NCBI RefSeq assembly: GCF_010093535.1
Contig: NW_022985186.1
Coordinates: forward strand, 1,024,926 to 1,088,925
Reading direction: 5' to 3'
Length of the DNA stretch: 64,000 bases
DNA from: Lindgomyces ingoldianus
Taxonomy: Eukaryota; Ascomycota; Dothideomycetes; Pleosporales; Lindgomycetaceae
The translations under genes were made by a program, and so were the position numbers. Below, piece after piece: positions 10,428 through 22,790 of the stretch (position 1 is its first letter; each line of letters starts with the position of its first letter). The notes under the pieces were generated by a model. That model had not been told where the DNA came from and did no database searches. It saw nothing but the letters and a program-made list of their open reading frames with translations.

Positions 10428-12637
10428 ACATACATTACAGGCAAGTTGCTTACACGCTTAAGTTGCTTTCTTTTGCTAAGACCCTACTAAACTACTTTTA
10501 CACTAATGCATTTCTAACAACACTACTTAGACGCGCTAAAAGAACATTAGATATAGCTTACGCTTTAAGCTTTTAAATAAAATATAACACTTTTAAAATA
10601 ACATGCTACAGCTATATATAAAGTTTTTTAAAAATTAATAAATAACTTATATACTAAATAACTGTTATAAGCTAATTCTACAGCTAACTTATAAAAGCTA
10701 GGTAATAATAAAAGGTAGGTAATTACTACGCACATACTTAAGCTATATGTGTAAGAATTTTAATTTTAGCTAGTAGCTATAGCTAATATAGCTAATTCTT
10801 TACACAGTAAGCATAAACTAGCCTAGTATGTTTGTAAAGTGTTATCTAAAGCTTAAAGCAAAGTTTTAGATATAAGTATAGTTAGTAAATATCTAGCTTA
10901 TTATAAAGCGAATCTTATTAACGTACCTAACAGGTTGGCCGGCCACACGGGTTAGCCGGCCACTTTTGCCAAGCCCCTACTAAACTCTACCTATCTACAT
11001 AATGCCTTAACAACAACACTAGATTAAATCTTCTAAAGAATGTTAAATATAGCTTGCTTTTTAGGCTCTTAAACAAGACTTAAAACTCTCCTTACAACGC
11101 GCTGCAGCTATCTATAATGTCTCTTACACAACACTAAGCAATTAACGCGCTAGACAGCCTTTACAAGCAGAATGCTAGCCTAAATTAAGGAATCTAACTA
11201 AGCTTAAAAAAAAGGTAGTTGTTAAGTACATACTTAAGCTTATTACACGCAGATTTCCCCCTAGGCTTATAGCTGTAGCTAATATAGCTAATTCCTTACC
11301 TGCAGAGCGCAATCTAGGCTAGGTTAGCTTAAACTAGACTAGTATGTAGGTTAAGCACTGCTCTAAGTTTATAATAAAGTTTAATTATAAGTATAATTAT
11401 AAGAGAGCGCTTTATAAAGATCTAGAAGTTATCTAGAGCTAGTTTTGCCTAGTAGCTAACATAAAAGCTAAGTATAGTATCTAGGATAAAAATAAGTATA
11501 ACTTTAACAAGTTAGGCTTTATAATAGGCTAGATATTAACTAGAGCAGTTATTACAGCTTTAAAAAGATAAGAACAGCTAAAGGTAATATAGTAAGGTAA
11601 TAAGAAGTAGACAATAGTTATCTAGAGCATTAACATAATAAAGTAGGCTATAAGATTATAGAGCTTTAAGCAGTAAATAAGGCTGCTATATAACATAGAT
11701 TATATAAAAGAAAGCAGATTTAGGCAAAAAAGACTTTAATAGTTAATAATAGAGCTTATCTAACTGCTCTAAAGGAGTTTAGAGCGCGTAGTAATAGAAA
11801 GAAGCTAAAAACACAAGTGCGCGCTAAAAGAGGTAAGCTAAGTTAAAGGTAATGCAGGTAGTGTAATTAAACTAGGTATAACTTATGTACATGTAAGTAA
11901 GTAGTAGAAGTAGACTCTAAATAATATCTTATGTTATATTACTTTATATAGGGCTAAAGTGGGCTGTTTTGCGAGAGAATAGAGTGGTTTTAGTAGGGGC
12001 TTAGCAAAAGTGGCCGGCCAACCCGTGTGGCCGGCCAACCTGTTAGGTACGTTAAAGTTATATATATTATTATTTTAGATGCTATACTTAGCTTTAATAT
12101 TCTTTATAAGGCTAAACTAGCTTTAAATTACTTTAGAATTTTTCTTAAAAGCTTTTTTATAATTATAGTTATACTTAAACTTTACTTTAAGCTTTAGATA
12201 ACACTTTATAAACATACTAGGCTAGTTTATGCTAACATAACCTAGATTATACTTAGCGTGTAAAGAATTAGCTAATTAGCTATAGCTGCTAGGTAAAGGG
12301 AAAATCCTTACAGATATAGCTTAAGTACAGGCTTAATAATTACCTACTTATTATTATTACTTAACTTTTATAAGTTAGCTATAGAATTATGTTATAAAAG
12401 TTACTTAGTGTGTAAGTTATATATTATTTTTTATAAATCTTTATATATAGCTGTAGCATGTTGTTTTAAAGGTGTTACATTTTATTTTAAAGCCTAAAGT
12501 GTAAGCTGTATCTAATATTTTTTTAGCATGTTTAAGTAGTATTATTAGAGATGCATTAGTGTAGAAAAAGTAGTTTAGTAGGGTCTTAGTAAAAGTAAGC
12601 AACTTAGGTCTGTAAGTAATTTGTCTATAGTGTATGT
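10428..12637. mobile_element. Long-TIR pogo-type element carrying an inserted element
   Basis: The left end ACATACATTACAGGCAAG and right end CTATAGTGTATGT are mutated forms of the same terminal repeat and sit between TA dinucleotides (10426-10427 and 12638-12639). The inner sequences of both halves are extended inverted repeats. Removing the element at 10921-12052 and one TA leaves 1076 bp, close to the 1.1 kb of its relatives at 12836 and 28299. No coding capacity remains. Confidence 0.75.
10921..12052. mobile_element. GGCCGGCC-TIR pogo-like element, 1132 bp, nested
   Basis: It begins ACGTACCTAACAGGTTGGCC and ends with the inverse, CCTGTTAGGTACGT, flanked by TA on both sides. Each end holds a double GGCCGGCC motif. 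It is an internally deleted derivative of the longer 46662-50974 element, with no intact frame. It preserves an empty site (ATGTACATG around 11887) that is occupied by a Tc1-like insertion in its sibling at 47058. Confidence 0.85.
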
Positions 12638-12639
12638 TA

Positions 12640-12833
12640 ATAATTTTTTTTTTTACCTTAGTTAATTTTTATAAGTTAGCTTTATAATTTCATTATTAAC
12701 GTTTATAATTTAGCTTTAAAGTAAATAGAGTTTTAAAGAACTTTATAAATTACTATAGTAATGTTAATATTTAAAAGTCTAGTTTTTAAAATTAATAAAA
12801 AAGCTAAAAGTATTAGACTTTATTTACTAGTTG
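12640..12833. other. AT-rich repeat debris
   Basis: Poly-T and TA-rich sequence lies between two elements. It probably belongs to an older interrupted copy, but no boundary can be set. Confidence 0.4.
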
Positions 12834-12835
12834 TA

Positions 12836-13936
12836 ATGTACTTTACAGGCGAGTTACTTACACATCTTAGTTACTTACTTTTACTAAGACTCTACTAAAC
12901 TACTCTTTTTACACTAATGCATTTCTAACAACACTACTTAGACATGCTAAAAGAATGTTAGATATAGCTTACACTCTAAGCTTTTAAATAAAACATAAAA
13001 CTTTTAAAAAAACATGCTATAGCTATATATAAAGTCCTTTAAAAGATAATAAATAACTATAGCACTAGATAACTTATAAGCTAACTCTATTGCTAACTTA
13101 TAAAAGCTAGGTAATAATAAAAAGTAGGTAATTATTAAGACTATATTTAAGCTATATGCGCAAGGATTTTTCTCTTAGATAGCATTTATAGCTAATATAG
13201 CTAATTCTTTACACGCTAAGTATAATCTAGGCTATGTTAGCATAAACTAGTCTAGTATGTTTATAAAGTGTTATTTAAAGCTTAAAGTAAAGTTTTAAGT
13301 GTAAGTATAGTTAATAAATATTTAGCTTATAATAAAGCCTATTTTACTAAAGTTATACGTGTTATTATTCTAAATGCTATACTTAGCTTTAATATTTTTT
13401 ATAAAGCTAAACTTACTTTAAATTACTCTAACTAAGACTTTTATAAAAAGCTTTTTTATAGTTATACTATGCTTAAATGTTACTTTAAGCTTTAAATAAC
13501 GCTTTCTAAATATACTAGGCTAGTTTATGCTAATATAGCCTAGATTATGCTTAGCGCGTAAAGAATTAGCTATATTAGCTATAAATGCTATCTAAGGGGA
13601 ATATCCTTACGTATATAGCTTTAGTATAGTCTTAATAATTACCTACTTCTTATTATTACCTAGCCTTTATAAGTTTACTATAAAATTAGCTTATAAAGGT
13701 TATCTAGTGCTATAGTTATTTATTGTCTTTTAAGAGACTCTGTACATAGCTGCAGCAAGTTTTTTTAAGAGTTTTATGTCTTATTTAAAAGCTTAGAGCA
13801 TTAGCTATATCTAATATTCTTTTAGTGCATCTAAGTAGTGTTATTAGGAATGCATTAGTGTAAAAATAGTAGTTTAGTAGGGTCTTAGTAAAAGTAAGCA
13901 ACTTAGGTGTGTAAGCAACTTGCCTGTAAAGTACGT
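12836..13936. mobile_element. Complete long-TIR pogo-type element, 1101 bp
   Basis: The ends are ATGTACTTTACAGGCGAG and CTTGCCTGTAAAGTACGT, between TA dinucleotides 12834-12835 and 13937-13938. The two halves are inverted repeats of roughly 450 bp, for example TAGATAGCATTTATAGC on the left against GCTATAAATGCTATCTA on the right. It is non-coding and is the same element type as 28299-29398. Confidence 0.85.
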
Positions 13937-13938
13937 TA

Positions 13939-14047
13939 TATTAAAATTAATTAGTAGGTGCATTATTAATTAATGTATAAAGCGATGAAATTTTATTAAA
14001 GTAGACTGTTTACTTATACAGACAACTTCCTTGTAAAATACGCTAGC
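13939..14047 (-). mobile_element. End fragment of a third TIR family
   Basis: The sequence from AATTAATTAGTAGGTGCATT to CTTGTAAAATACGCTAG matches, in inverse, the blocks at 45400-45490 and 59162-59290, and its tip matches the end at 51308-51352. The terminal motif is about ACGTATTTTACAAG. No coding signal is visible. Confidence 0.55.
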
Positions 14048-14095
14048 ACTTGTACGTATAAAAATAATAAAACAGAAGAAATAAAATTAAATATA

Positions 14096-14413
14096 TGTCA
14101 CGGTATCCTCCCCAGATCCTAGACATAACTGTATTAGACGCGTACTAGAGTATTATTAGTGCACATCTAACACAAACACAACACAACACAGACATAAACT
14201 TAAGCACAAACTGCCTTAACACTAACTAAACCTAGAATAGGCTTAATTTATACTTAAAGCGCTTAGACTTCTAAGCTAAGTATTTAAGTGCTAATTTTTT
14301 TTTAAACTTTTTTATTTCTTACACAACGTCTTATACCTACTATAATACCTTACATAGTAATTAAACTAGACCTTTGTAAAGCTCTATAACCTTACTTATA
14401 CATAATTATAATA
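14096..14413 (+). repeat. 5' LTR of the gypsy element
   Basis: It starts TGTCACGGTATCC. Its outer part is nearly free of RIP changes (GACGCGTACTAGAG, ACACAAACACAACAC), while its inner end is mutated (TACATAATTATAATA). Confidence 0.85.
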
Positions 14414-16742
14414 TTATATTATGTTAAAACTTTAGCTAAGAATAGCCTTTAAATTTAATCTAATAAGCTTAGTACTTATATAACTTTAAGCTATTAAAGT
14501 AAGCTAAGAAGCCTTTTAAAAAGCGCTTACTTTATAAAAAAGCTACTATGTTATAAGCTTAAAAGCTTTTTAAAAGGACTTTAAAAAACAGCTTTATATT
14601 ATTAAGTAGTCTATTTCTGCTTTAACTTTTATTATAGTAGTAGAAACTAAAAACTTACTAGCCTTAAAGCTTACCTAGAAGTCTAGAGATAGCTTAACTT
14701 CTTTCTGTTTAATGCTACCTACAACTTATAACCTTTTTAACTTAGTAATAAAATTTAACTAACTCTCTAATCCCCTGCTATTTAATAAAAAATAAAAAAA
14801 CTTACTTTTCTTTTTACATAAGCTCTAATATAAACTTAAAGAAAATATAAACTAATTTCTCTTTAAACACTCTTAGTTACTATATGCTTACTTTTAACTT
14901 AACTATAATATAATAACCTTAATTAACTTACTAATAAATAAAGATATTATTAACCTAGATTAATTTATAGTGTTTTTGTAAGTAACTTATAAAGACCTAA
15001 ATAAAGAGTTAATAGCCTTAAGTTGCCTAAACACTTTATAATAAAAAAAAAAAGCTTTATCTTACACTTTACTAAGTTCTACTAACTTATATTTAATATA
15101 AGCTTAAATAAGATAGGTCTAATTATAGCTTTATATAACTCCCTCTTAACTAAACTGTAATGCGCTATAGTAGAAGAACCCCTTCTAAATAACCTTAATA
15201 TGTATGTAAACTTAATTACTACTTATAATAATAACATAAGGTTTCTTTTTATATAAGCTCTAATACACCTCTAAACTAGCGCAGTTATAAATAAGAACTC
15301 TAACATAATAAAAATTAATTTAAATTATGCTCTAGTTAGTTCTAGAAAGTGTAAAGATTATAAAAAAAAAAGTTAATGCTTTAAGTGTAGTAAGCATAGT
15401 TATATTTTTTAAAACTACTTTATTTTTTTTTCTTAAGTCTACATAAGTAGTGCTGCTAGCACTTATTAAAAATTTTTACTATTTTAATCTTATTTCTGTA
15501 AGGGCTTTAACTTATATTTAAGCTTTAATCTTTCTTACTACTTTTAACACAGCTACAGCTATAGTAGTAGAAGCCTGTAAAAAGGCTTATTCTAGGGCTA
15601 AGTTGCCCTCTAGGACTAATTTAACACTAGATCTTTGCTAACTTATAGGCTAAGTCCCCTACTAATAACTAGAAGTACTAAGTTAATATTCTTATATATT
15701 TATAATAAAAAACTATATTAGCTCTAATATAAGCTTTTATTAACTTTAAAGTAAATAGCATAAGTTACATTAATAAAAAACTAATGTGTAAACTAAATCT
15801 CTAATTAACACTACTTACCTAAATAATTTACTTAACTAGATTTAATAAAAAATAACTTAAAAAAAGTTTTATTTTTTATACTATAACTATTATAATTACT
15901 TACTAACACTATAAAAAGCAGATTAAGCTCTATGTAATAAACATAAAATATTATAACTTAATTCTAGAATAACTATAGCTATATTAGCATAAAGTTGCTT
16001 TTAATTACTAAAAGTAAGTTCTAAACTTTAACTTTTTTTAATGCTAAAATGTATACTTATGCTTACACCTAAATAATACTTAAGTAGCACTTAATATAAA
16101 AGGTTTCTAGACCTACTTTCTAATAACTTAGAAAAAAACTACCTAAGTAAGGCTAATAAGCTAGGCCTTTTACTAAAATAGGCTATATAAAATAATTTAA
16201 TAACTGCTTAAACTTAAAGAAAAAAAAGCCTTTAAGAAATTTTTACTTACTTAATTTAGACATAAACTAGGACTTAAACAGCAGATAGACATCTGCTATA
16301 TAAAACCTACTCTATTTATAACCCTAGCTTAATAACTAGATTATAAAATCTATGTAGTTATAATTTCTAATATAGACTAAGCTCTAGCTTTCTAAAAAAG
16401 TACTAACCTAAAAATAATAGTCTTTTAAGACTACTATAACTTATTATATGTCTTTTTTTAAGATAAGTTTAATAAGCTTTTAATATAACATTTATATAAT
16501 TACTAAATAACCTTTAAGCCTAGTAAACAACCTAGTTATAGGCTACTATATAAGATGTTACTAAATAAATTAAAAGTGCTTTAAAAATACTTTAATAAAA
16601 ACTTAAAAAAAAAGTTTATTTAAGCTAGCTTCTTACTAGTAGTGTTACTTATACTATTTATAAAAAAACTTAAAAGTAGGCTTTAATTCTGCGTTAACTA
16701 CTAAGGACTAAATGCTATTACTATTAAAAACTAATACTTAAT

Positions 16743-17627
16743 NNNNNNNNNNNNNNNNNNNNNNNNNNNNNNNNNNNNNNNNNNNNNNNNNNNNNNNNNN
16801 NNNNNNNNNNNNNNNNNNNNNNNNNNNNNNNNNNNNNNNNNNNNNNNNNNNNNNNNNNNNNNNNNNNNNNNNNNNNNNNNNNNNNNNNNNNNNNNNNNNN
16901 NNNNNNNNNNNNNNNNNNNNNNNNNNNNNNNNNNNNNNNNNNNNNNNNNNNNNNNNNNNNNNNNNNNNNNNNNNNNNNNNNNNNNNNNNNNNNNNNNNNN
17001 NNNNNNNNNNNNNNNNNNNNNNNNNNNNNNNNNNNNNNNNNNNNNNNNNNNNNNNNNNNNNNNNNNNNNNNNNNNNNNNNNNNNNNNNNNNNNNNNNNNN
17101 NNNNNNNNNNNNNNNNNNNNNNNNNNNNNNNNNNNNNNNNNNNNNNNNNNNNNNNNNNNNNNNNNNNNNNNNNNNNNNNNNNNNNNNNNNNNNNNNNNNN
17201 NNNNNNNNNNNNNNNNNNNNNNNNNNNNNNNNNNNNNNNNNNNNNNNNNNNNNNNNNNNNNNNNNNNNNNNNNNNNNNNNNNNNNNNNNNNNNNNNNNNN
17301 NNNNNNNNNNNNNNNNNNNNNNNNNNNNNNNNNNNNNNNNNNNNNNNNNNNNNNNNNNNNNNNNNNNNNNNNNNNNNNNNNNNNNNNNNNNNNNNNNNNN
17401 NNNNNNNNNNNNNNNNNNNNNNNNNNNNNNNNNNNNNNNNNNNNNNNNNNNNNNNNNNNNNNNNNNNNNNNNNNNNNNNNNNNNNNNNNNNNNNNNNNNN
17501 NNNNNNNNNNNNNNNNNNNNNNNNNNNNNNNNNNNNNNNNNNNNNNNNNNNNNNNNNNNNNNNNNNNNNNNNNNNNNNNNNNNNNNNNNNNNNNNNNNNN
17601 NNNNNNNNNNNNNNNNNNNNNNNNNNN
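16743..17627. other. Assembly gap (885 N)
   Basis: The run of N falls within the gypsy element, about where reverse transcriptase should lie. Non-N length is 4586 bp, whereas the two sister elements are 5664 and 5665 bp, so the true missing length is probably nearer 1.08 kb. Confidence 0.9.
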
Positions 17628-19249
17628 AAAAAGCTTAATACTAAACTTTACTTTAACTTAAGCTATTTTTAGACTTTAACTTAAATAAAATAGATTAAAT
17701 AATTAATTAAATTATTACTAATAAGTATTTAAATAATAAATTTATCTAAGAAACTTTAGACTTACTCTAAAATAGCACTAGTTATTTAAAAAAGGTAACA
17801 CTAGCTAACTATAAAAACTAAAATAGTAAGCTATATTACTATAACTAACTTATAATTTTTAATTTTAATAAACTAAAAATTAAACTACTCTAAATTATAC
17901 ATAACTTACTTATTAGAAAACACTTAGGTAGAGGAAAGACTCTTAACCTACTACAGAGAGAGTACTACTAGCTCTACATGTTCTATACTATACGCTAATA
18001 TATATTATGTTGCTATACTTGCTATATAGTAAAAGCCTTTTAAAAAAAGTATAATAGCCTACTTAAACTACTTCTAATTCTTAAATAAGTTTAAAAAAAC
18101 ATATTAATTAACTTTATTATAAACCTACCTTTATCTAAAAAGTACATAAATATTATAGTAGTTGTTAATTACTTAACTAAGTATTAACACTTAATACTAT
18201 GTTTCTTTATAACTGCCCCTAATATAGCCTAGTTATTCTACTAATATGTATAAGTTTACTATAGCCTACCTAACATAATTATATTAGATAGAGGTACATA
18301 GTTTGTCTTAGCCTTTTAAAATAAACTCTATAAATAGCTCTAAATTATCTTTTATTTATTTATAGCTTTTTACTTAAAGACTAACAGCTAGACTAAAAAT
18401 ATAAACACTATAATAAAATAAGTTTTATAAGTATATATAAACTACTAGTAAAACAACTAAGTAAAATAGTTAGCTATAGTATAGTTTAAAGCTAATAACA
18501 TAATATCTAAATTAACATAAGTATCTCTGTTCTTAGTAAACTATAAATACTACTTTTAAATAAAATTTAAACTACCTTTAAATACTTTCTAACTAACTTA
18601 TTAATTTATATAAGTAACAAATATAAATAGACTTATTAATAAAATCTAAAATATATCTAAATATGTTTATAAAAAGCTTATATAAGCTTAAGCTTTTTAA
18701 TAAAAGTACATAAACTAATCTTAAACTCTTACCCTTGCGTATGTAGCTAGCAAGAAGGTCTAGCTAGACACTAGAAATATCTAAATAAACTAATAATTAA
18801 AAAAACTTAATTAAAAGAACTTTAGCTCTTTTATAGTAGCTTATATAGTCTTATTATATACTTACTAATTAATCCTACTTAACAGCATAAAGATACACCC
18901 TGTGTTCTATATATTATTGCTACGCTAAGTAGCCTTTAAATCTAACTATCTACCTAGACAGCTAAACTTGCTACTTAAACCTATTATTATAAATAATAAA
19001 CTAGAATATATTATAAAAAATGTTAAATAGATCTAGTTTAATAAAAAAAAATGTATCTATAAATACCTTATAAAATAAACTAGATATAATAAACTGTTGT
19101 AGGAACCTATAAAAGCCTTATAAAAAAACTCTGTAGTAACCTAATTCTACACTTAATACCTATCTAAACTAAACCTATACTCTAATAAAGACAACCTAAT
19201 GCTAGAACTACTAATATAAAGGATTCTCTTTCTAATAAAAGGGGGGTAC

Positions 19250-19566
19250 TGTTACAGTATTCTCTCTAGATCCTAGACATAACTATATTAGATGTGTACT
19301 AGAGTATTATTAGTGCATGTTTAATATAAATATAACACAACATAGATATAAACTTAAGCATAAACTACCTTAACACTAACTAAACTTAGAATAAGCTTAA
19401 TTTATACTTAAAGTGCTTAGACTTTTAAGCTAAGTATTTAAGTGCTAATTTTTTTTAAACCTTCCTATTCCTCACACAACGTCTTGTACCTACTATAATA
19501 CCTTACATAGTAATTAAACTAGACCTCTGTGAAGCTCTATAACCTTACTCGTGCACAATTGTGACA
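19250..19566 (+). repeat. 3' LTR of the gypsy element
   Basis: It starts TGTTACAGTATTC with a mutated inner edge and ends GTGCACAATTGTGACA with a clean outer edge, mirroring the pattern of the 5' LTR. Confidence 0.85.
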
Positions 19567-19654
19567 ATATAAGCGTGTTGTAAATAGTTTCTCTAGCTAG
19601 TTATAAATGAAATGATATTTTAAATTTTAGTATTAGTTAAGCTAAGACATTTTA

Positions 19655-19790
19655 TCTTACTTAGTAATTGTTTACGTTACTAAATAATTTTATATAGCTA
19701 AATAATTTATTTAGCTTAGTAATAGTTTACGTTACTAAATAATTTTATGTAGCTAAGTAATTTATTTAGCTTAGCAATTCTTTACGCTAG
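19655..19790. repeat. 55-bp tandem repeat, about 2.5 copies
   Basis: The motif TTTACGTTACTAAATAATTT starts at 19671 and 19726, and a decayed third start is at 19781, giving a constant 55-bp period. The unit contains AGCTAAGTAATTTATTTAGC-like inverted symmetry. Confidence 0.75.
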
Positions 19791-19799
19791 TTTTTTTTT

Positions 19800-21251
19800 C
19801 TAAATACTATAATTCTTAGAGGAATAACTATAAAACTTATACAAAACCAAGATTAAAAGAAGAAAGAAGGAATAGGTGGACAGTACAATTCCGCGCCAAG
19901 GCATGGCAGTGAACACTAAAATTTTATACTACTAAACAGGGTCACTTGCTACAGAATAGCCTACTTAGCAATTTACATTACCCTACAAGAGCGTGAACAC
20001 GCAACACCCTAATAATTGTCACAACAGGTATGCTCAACCTACAAGCATGAGGCAGTATAACCTAAATAGACTAAACTAAGGAGCAGAGGTGCTGCTTCTC
20101 TAGTTTGAATATATACCTCCTGCCAGGTCGCTAAGTTTAGAGCCAAAAGGGAAATTAACACCACAAACATGTGATGCGGGGACGCGCCGTCACAATCACC
20201 ATACTAATTAGGGTAACGAATGGGCTTACATGAGATTACCTCTTAGCTATCCTCTAATACCTCCGTGATTAACACTAAAGATTCACATATATTCAATTTA
20301 AGGGTATCATTAGGGTTTTATCCCTACTAAATACCGACAGGTCTTATGTATTACTATTTGCACCCTATGCAGGCTAGAAGGCATGGCGCTCGTTAGTCTC
20401 ATACTTCCTCTATCACCCCGTCTCTTGCCTTAACCTAGGGCTCTAAGAATGTCCGAGATCTTGCCCTAGTTAGGGTTTGTGAGAACCATACTAGATCGGG
20501 AGGTTGTAGTGTTAGGTATTGAGTGTGAACTATGGTTACATGACAAGGAATTCCGTTACTCTTTTGTATACCCAAGGATTTGATCTAGTAAGATGAAGTG
20601 TTACAAGAATGGGAAGTTGAACGAAGTTGGAGGTCAGGCCGAAAGTGATAACATTAAACTAGTACCTTGCGGGTTATCCGCCGATCTGAGTTCATGTATT
20701 TGGTTGAAGTTTTAGTTGATTGAACAGTGTTAAACTAGTTGTGACAGGTAAGGGGTGCGGGAAATTCTGGAGAGACCGTGCCACGAAAAACTCCCACTTC
20801 TGAACCCCCCTAGGAGAGACTAGCTGTCTGTATTGAGTGTCTAGGACTATACCGATATTTTAGAGATTGGAATGGCACCCTAGGCTTGAGTGAACGCTTG
20901 GCGACGTGTTTATATTATTTTCTTTGTCCGGCGATGAGCGAAGAAGCCGTGAGCTTTGGTGTAGGCGTGAAGAGGACACGAGCAAGCAAACTGAACGTGA
21001 TAACGGGATGTATTATGTAGCAAGTCACCCCCAGTGACTGTATTCATGATAGACGCGGCTGCTTCACGGAGATCAGTAAGTCGGGCACCTAACGAGTCGC
21101 ACTAAAGTTTTACCCCACCCTGAAATAATACTGAAGGAGTTTTACAAGAGGAGATAGGCTGGCATATCCAGATAGTCAGCTTTTCCCAAAAAGCTTTGCC
21201 CGCACCTCGATCGAAACATTCGCGTCTCGAATTTGCCAATCAACCCTCTCG
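19800..21251. other. Non-RIP intergenic tract without genes
   Basis: Composition returns to moderate GC, but no frame of 60 codons lies between about 19800 and 21170 on either strand. Scattered single TTAGGG words (20220-20470) are not a telomere array. The tract may hold regulatory or non-coding sequence; I see no recognisable element. Confidence 0.5.
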
Positions 21252-22790
21252 CTAGAATTGCCTCCCCAAAAATCTCTCAATTGCCCGACCACCATGTCGC
21301 TCTTCCCCAATCCCACGGAGCGCCTGTGCCACTTCAACACTTGGTCTCCAATCCCCAACTTCGTAATACACACGCCTTGACCGTGCGTCCTCCTCGTTCT
21401 CATCGCCATAAAACGACGGCTTGCCCGGAGCTTGATACGACACCTCGAACTGGAAAGCGTTGCTTTCTTCGTCTAACAACGGGCACGTCAGTGTAGCCAG
21501 CTCCAGAACTGGCATTCTCTGTGTCGCTTCACCAAAAGAGAGAAGCAATGGATCGATTAGTTCAGAGTCGGGGCTTGTGCGGAAGATGTTGCGGACTTCC
21601 GACCTATCTGACCTAGGCGAGGAGGGCGGAGTTGTCTGGGGCGCAGGAATCCCGGTGAAGTACCACGTTCCTGAGGGAGTGGTCATGTCGAAAGTTACAA
21701 TGTAGTTCTTGAGTGAAGGCCATGCTACCGGCGCAGGCGCATCATTCTCCGAAAGTGGCCAGAACAAAGACGGATCAATGGTAGCCTTTAGGGTGAATGA
21801 TGTCAGATTCTCTGAAAGCAGACGTAATGCTGCGCTGAGGGGATCGAATGAGAAATCTCGTGGTAGGAGCGACTGAATCTCTCTACTCTGGTCTTCTGGA
21901 GGCTCGTGGTAAAGCTCGATGAACGCTTCCTTCACCGAACGTAGCGAGTTCGCATTGAGGGCCTCAGTAAGATCATTGCGCCTACCGCGGCGGGAGCTAG
22001 TATGCTGACCATTTCTATCGAGTTCATCTGTGCACTCAGGAGTGCCAATTTCGTCCAGACTGTCTGCTTCGTCGGGTATAAGATCATCGAGGTCAACTAG
22101 ATCCCAACCTATTGACTCTAGATTTAAAATACGCGATGAAATTCTGACGGCTGTACATGGCGCATAAGCTCTTTGACCAAACCGACTGGTGGTAATCGAC
22201 GAAACCCGGCTCAGTATGGGCAACTGTTCGGGCTCAACGAGTTGGATATAGGACCCCTCGTAACGTTTCTCGAAAATGTCGATTCGTTTTCTCTGTATTA
22301 CCTCCATCCTGTAGTCGTGTAACGGTTTCTCTCGCTTATGGGGATCCATAGGAGAATACACCTCACTCATATGAAGCATGATCGTCCCCTTGACGCCATC
22401 ATCCTCCCAGGCTTTGAGTATGTTGAAGAGCTGCTTCAATGATTGCGAAAAGCTCTCGTCATTCGCTATTTGATCTCCGATGGTTTCAAGACGGCCACAG
22501 TCCTCGTCGGAGTATGTAGGTAGTACGGTCGAAAACGCGATTTGTTTCACCTTTTCCCGCCGGATGCCCGACACAATAGTCTGAAAATCATATAGGTCTT
22601 TGCTCTTGATGTCGAGTGTGCGAAAAGAAATTGTTTCGATTGCCTCCTTCCAGGTCCGCGAGAGGGTGGCCAACGGCGGGAGATTGGCTGGTAGTTTCTT
22701 TCGTTCGTGATAAAAAGCCTGGGCCTCGCCCTCGCGGCGCTCGACGAACGACGCAATTCGATTGACCAATTCTTGGGGAAGTGTGTCCAT
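21252..22790 (-). CDS. F-box-like protein, single exon
   Basis: This is an uninterrupted 512-residue frame. The N-terminus MDTLPQELVNRIASFVERRE followed by LPPLATLSRTWKEAIETISF is a divergent F-box, the module that docks a substrate receptor onto Skp1 in SCF ligases. The remainder has no clear repeats. It includes acidic and Ser/Pro-rich linkers (DLVDLDDLIPDEADSLDEIG; PAPQTTPPSSPRSDRSE) and leucine-rich patches (SFDPLSAALRLLSENLTSF). Many fungal F-box proteins share this layout and lack assigned targets. The start is the first ATG after an upstream stop and matches the F-box beginning. It lies 397 bp downstream of the LysM gene on the same strand. Base use is normal for the genic islands, with no RIP signs. 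Whether it acts in ubiquitination is inferred from the F-box alone. Confidence 0.75.
   Translation of the reverse strand: MDTLPQELVNRIASFVERREGEAQAFYHERKKLPANLPPLATLSRTWKEAIETISFRTLDIKSKDLYDFQTIVSGIRREKVKQIAFSTVLPTYSDEDCGRLETIGDQIANDESFSQSLKQLFNILKAWEDDGVKGTIMLHMSEVYSPMDPHKREKPLHDYRMEVIQRKRIDIFEKRYEGSYIQLVEPEQLPILSRVSSITTSRFGQRAYAPCTAVRISSRILNLESIGWDLVDLDDLIPDEADSLDEIGTPECTDELDRNGQHTSSRRGRRNDLTEALNANSLRSVKEAFIELYHEPPEDQSREIQSLLPRDFSFDPLSAALRLLSENLTSFTLKATIDPSLFWPLSENDAPAPVAWPSLKNYIVTFDMTTPSGTWYFTGIPAPQTTPPSSPRSDRSEVRNIFRTSPDSELIDPLLLSFGEATQRMPVLELATLTCPLLDEESNAFQFEVSYQAPGKPSFYGDENEEDARSRRVYYEVGDWRPSVEVAQALRGIGEERHGGRAIERFLGRQF

Larger units (their letters stand above)
14096..19566 (+). mobile_element. 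Ty3/gypsy LTR retrotransposon, RIP-degraded, with assembly gap
   Basis: Two LTRs of 317-318 bp bound the element, and the 5-bp target duplication ATATA flanks it (14091-14095 and 19567-19571). On the plus strand, surviving residues give a zinc-knuckle remnant near 15382-15425 (CFKC then KH, with RIP-type G-to-S and H-to-Y changes), an aspartic-protease-like region near 15720-15760, and integrase text after the gap (LLTYYREYYW near 17960; a DRGT motif near 18290). The order protease, gap, integrase fits Ty3/gypsy. Every frame is broken by stops. Confidence 0.85.

Noticed and set aside
20220..20480. Several TTAGGG words, suggesting an interstitial telomere
   Set aside because: They are single, scattered copies in both contexts, not a tandem array.
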